Source of the DNA: Ornithinimicrobium cerasi | GTDB lineage: Bacteria > Actinomycetota > Actinomycetes > Actinomycetales > Dermatophilaceae | Direction: 5' to 3' | Assembly (NCBI RefSeq): GCF_003702705.1 | Contig: NZ_QZMN01000008.1 | Span: forward strand, 1 to 64,000 | Length of the DNA: 64,000 nt | Part shown: positions 62,791 through 64,000 of the stretch, in pieces | Numbering within the stretch: position 1 is the first letter of the stretch | Layout of the letters: each line of letters starts with the position of its first letter | Notes under the pieces: model-generated | What the model was told of the DNA's origin: nothing | Database searches by the model: none | The model's input: only the letters and a program-made list of their open reading frames with translations | Program-made: the position numbers and the translations under genes

Positions 62791-64000
62791 TCAGGGGAAG
62801 ACGAACCACAGCAGGACGGCGATGACGAAGATCGCCAGGCCCAGTGTGGTCTCCATCACCGTCCAGGTCCGCAGCGTGGTCTTGACGTCCATCCCGAAGA
62901 ACCGGCTCACCAGCCAGAAGCCGGAGTCGTTGACGTGGGAGAGCACCGTCGCACCCGCGGCGATGGCGAGCACCAGGCAGACCACCTTGAGGTCGGACAG
63001 GTCGGCCGCGATGACGGCGGTGGACAGCAGGCCCGCCGTGGTCGTCAGCGCCACCGTCGCCGACCCCTGCGCGACCCGCAGCAGCGTGGAGATGACGAAG
63101 GCGCTGACGATGAGCGGCAGGCCCAGGTCGGCGAGGCCGTCGGAGAGGGCGGCGCCGATGCCGGAGTAGCGCAGCACGCCGCCGAACATGCCGCCCGCGC
63201 CGGTGATGAGGATGATCGCGCAGATCGGGCCGAGGGCGTCGTTGAGGATGGTCTCGATCGTGGCCGGCGAGCCCGCCCGCATCCCCAGGGTGTAGATCGC
63301 GACGAGGAGGGTGATGAGCAGCGCGACCGGGGTCTGCCCGATGAACACCAGCGCGTCGAGGACCAGGTTGTCCTCCGGGGCCACCCCCGCCTGACGCAGC
63401 GTGGAGATGCCCGTGTTGAAGGCGATGAGCAGCAGCGGGAGCAGGAGCAGCCCGAGCACCAGGCCGAAGGCGGGGGGCGTGACCTCCTCCTCGCGCCGCC
63501 GGATCCGCTCGGCGCGGGCGTCGTCGTCCGGGTCGTCGAGGTCGGACGGCTCGCCGGAGACCCCACCACGCAGGAAGCTGTCGTTGATCGGCACCATCAC
63601 CTTGCCCGCGTAGACCTGGGTGAAGAGGTAGACGCCGACGTACCAGGACGCGAAGGCGACCGGGATGCCCACGAGCATCGTCAGGCCGACCGACCCCTGC
63701 AGCTCGGTCGCGGCGGTGACCGGACCGGGGTGCGGCGGGACGATGGCGTGCATCGCCGCGAACGCCCCGGCCGCGGGGATGGCGTAGATCAGCACCGAGC
63801 CGCCGAACCTGCGGGCCACCGAGAAGATGATGGGCAGGAAGACGACGAGGCCGGCGTCGAAGAAGATCGGCAGCCCGAAGAGCAGCGCCGCGATCCCGAG
63901 CGCGAACCCGGCCCGCTTCTCCCCGAACCTGTTGATGAGCGTGTCGGCGAGCACCTGCGCACCGCCCGTGACCTCGAGCAGGCGGCCGATCATCGCGCCG
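62791..64000 (-). CDS. gntP: gluconate permease, GntP family (5' end outside window)
   Basis: At least 402 residues to the stop at 62791; the frame continues off the right edge (GAMIGRLLEVTGGAQ), so the true start is missing. GntP features: GRLLEVTGGAQVLADTLINRFGEKRAGFALGIAALLFGLPIFFDAGLVVFLPIIF, AIVPPHPGPVTAATELQG, GGMFGGVLRYSGIG, and QGSATVALTTTAGLL with VCLVLAIAAGATVLSHVNDSGFWLVSRFFGMD near the end. Many membrane spans. It has a charged cytoplasmic insert (GVSGEPSDLDDPDDDARAERIRRREEE). It imports gluconate with protons for the downstream gluconokinase. Confidence 0.96.
   Translation of the reverse strand, partial: GAMIGRLLEVTGGAQVLADTLINRFGEKRAGFALGIAALLFGLPIFFDAGLVVFLPIIFSVARRFGGSVLIYAIPAAGAFAAMHAIVPPHPGPVTAATELQGSVGLTMLVGIPVAFASWYVGVYLFTQVYAGKVMVPINDSFLRGGVSGEPSDLDDPDDDARAERIRRREEEVTPPAFGLVLGLLLLPLLLIAFNTGISTLRQAGVAPEDNLVLDALVFIGQTPVALLITLLVAIYTLGMRAGSPATIETILNDALGPICAIILITGAGGMFGGVLRYSGIGAALSDGLADLGLPLIVSAFVISTLLRVAQGSATVALTTTAGLLSTAVIAADLSDLKVVCLVLAIAAGATVLSHVNDSGFWLVSRFFGMDVKTTLRTWTVMETTLGLAIFVIAVLLWFVFP

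Overview
The window is a G+C-rich actinobacterial chromosome segment. NAG/NAC-poor, C/G-ending codon use, an F420-dependent glucose-6-phosphate dehydrogenase, a PadR/PspC/ECF42 repertoire and a tRNA Glu-Asp-Phe cluster suggest a member of the Micrococcales, perhaps the Intrasporangiaceae/Ornithinimicrobium-Serinicoccus group (inference; no 16S rRNA is present). Nearly all of it is ordinary chromosome. The exception is the first 7.46 kb.

Positions 1-7464 are the right end of an integrated mobile element. It carries the end of an AT-richer, tightly coupled operon (a cut-off gene, an unknown 314-residue protein and a HEPN-type protein), repeats that look like a transposon end, a MobF (TrwC/TraA-type) relaxase-helicase, an excisionase and a tyrosine integrase. 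The integrase abuts the 3' end of tRNA-Lys(TTT), the probable attachment site. The left end lies outside the window.

From 7.5 to 20.2 kb: a cyclase/AAA/TPR signalling protein, MarR-YceI, a fused PabAB synthase, a pirin, a type II NADH dehydrogenase, a GNAT enzyme, a PHP phosphoesterase, then tRNA-Glu, tRNA-Asp and tRNA-Phe. From 20.2 to 27.6 kb: an acetoacetate-decarboxylase-like protein, glutaryl-CoA dehydrogenase, Fgd, and an iron ABC transporter (binding protein, permease, ATPase) behind a good IdeR/DtxR box. From 27.7 to 32.2 kb: a PhzE-like synthase, a uronate-dehydrogenase-like enzyme, and a DGPF protein with its ECF42-type sigma factor.

From 32.2 to 37.6 kb is the branched-chain amino acid operon ilvB-ilvN-ilvC-ilvD on the minus strand. 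It is headed by a Leu/Val/Ile-rich leader peptide and an intrinsic terminator, a classical attenuator. PadR, lipoamide dehydrogenase, a secreted von Willebrand A protein broken by a one-base frameshift, PspC, alanine dehydrogenase and a beta-propeller lipoprotein follow.

From 45.8 to 48.8 kb is metY-metX. In front of it a promoter lies exactly where a leaderless transcript would start on an 11-codon open reading frame ending in Cys-stop. That codon pair lies within two mutually exclusive RNA pairings, a candidate cysteine-responsive attenuator. The rest holds an MFS transporter, an M16-like peptidase, NfeD plus an SPFH protein, a second cyclase/ATPase/TPR regulator, a trehalose-synthase-like GH13 enzyme coupled to an LLM oxidoreductase, an oligo-1,6-glucosidase, an amidohydrolase, and gluconokinase with a gluconate permease that runs off the window.
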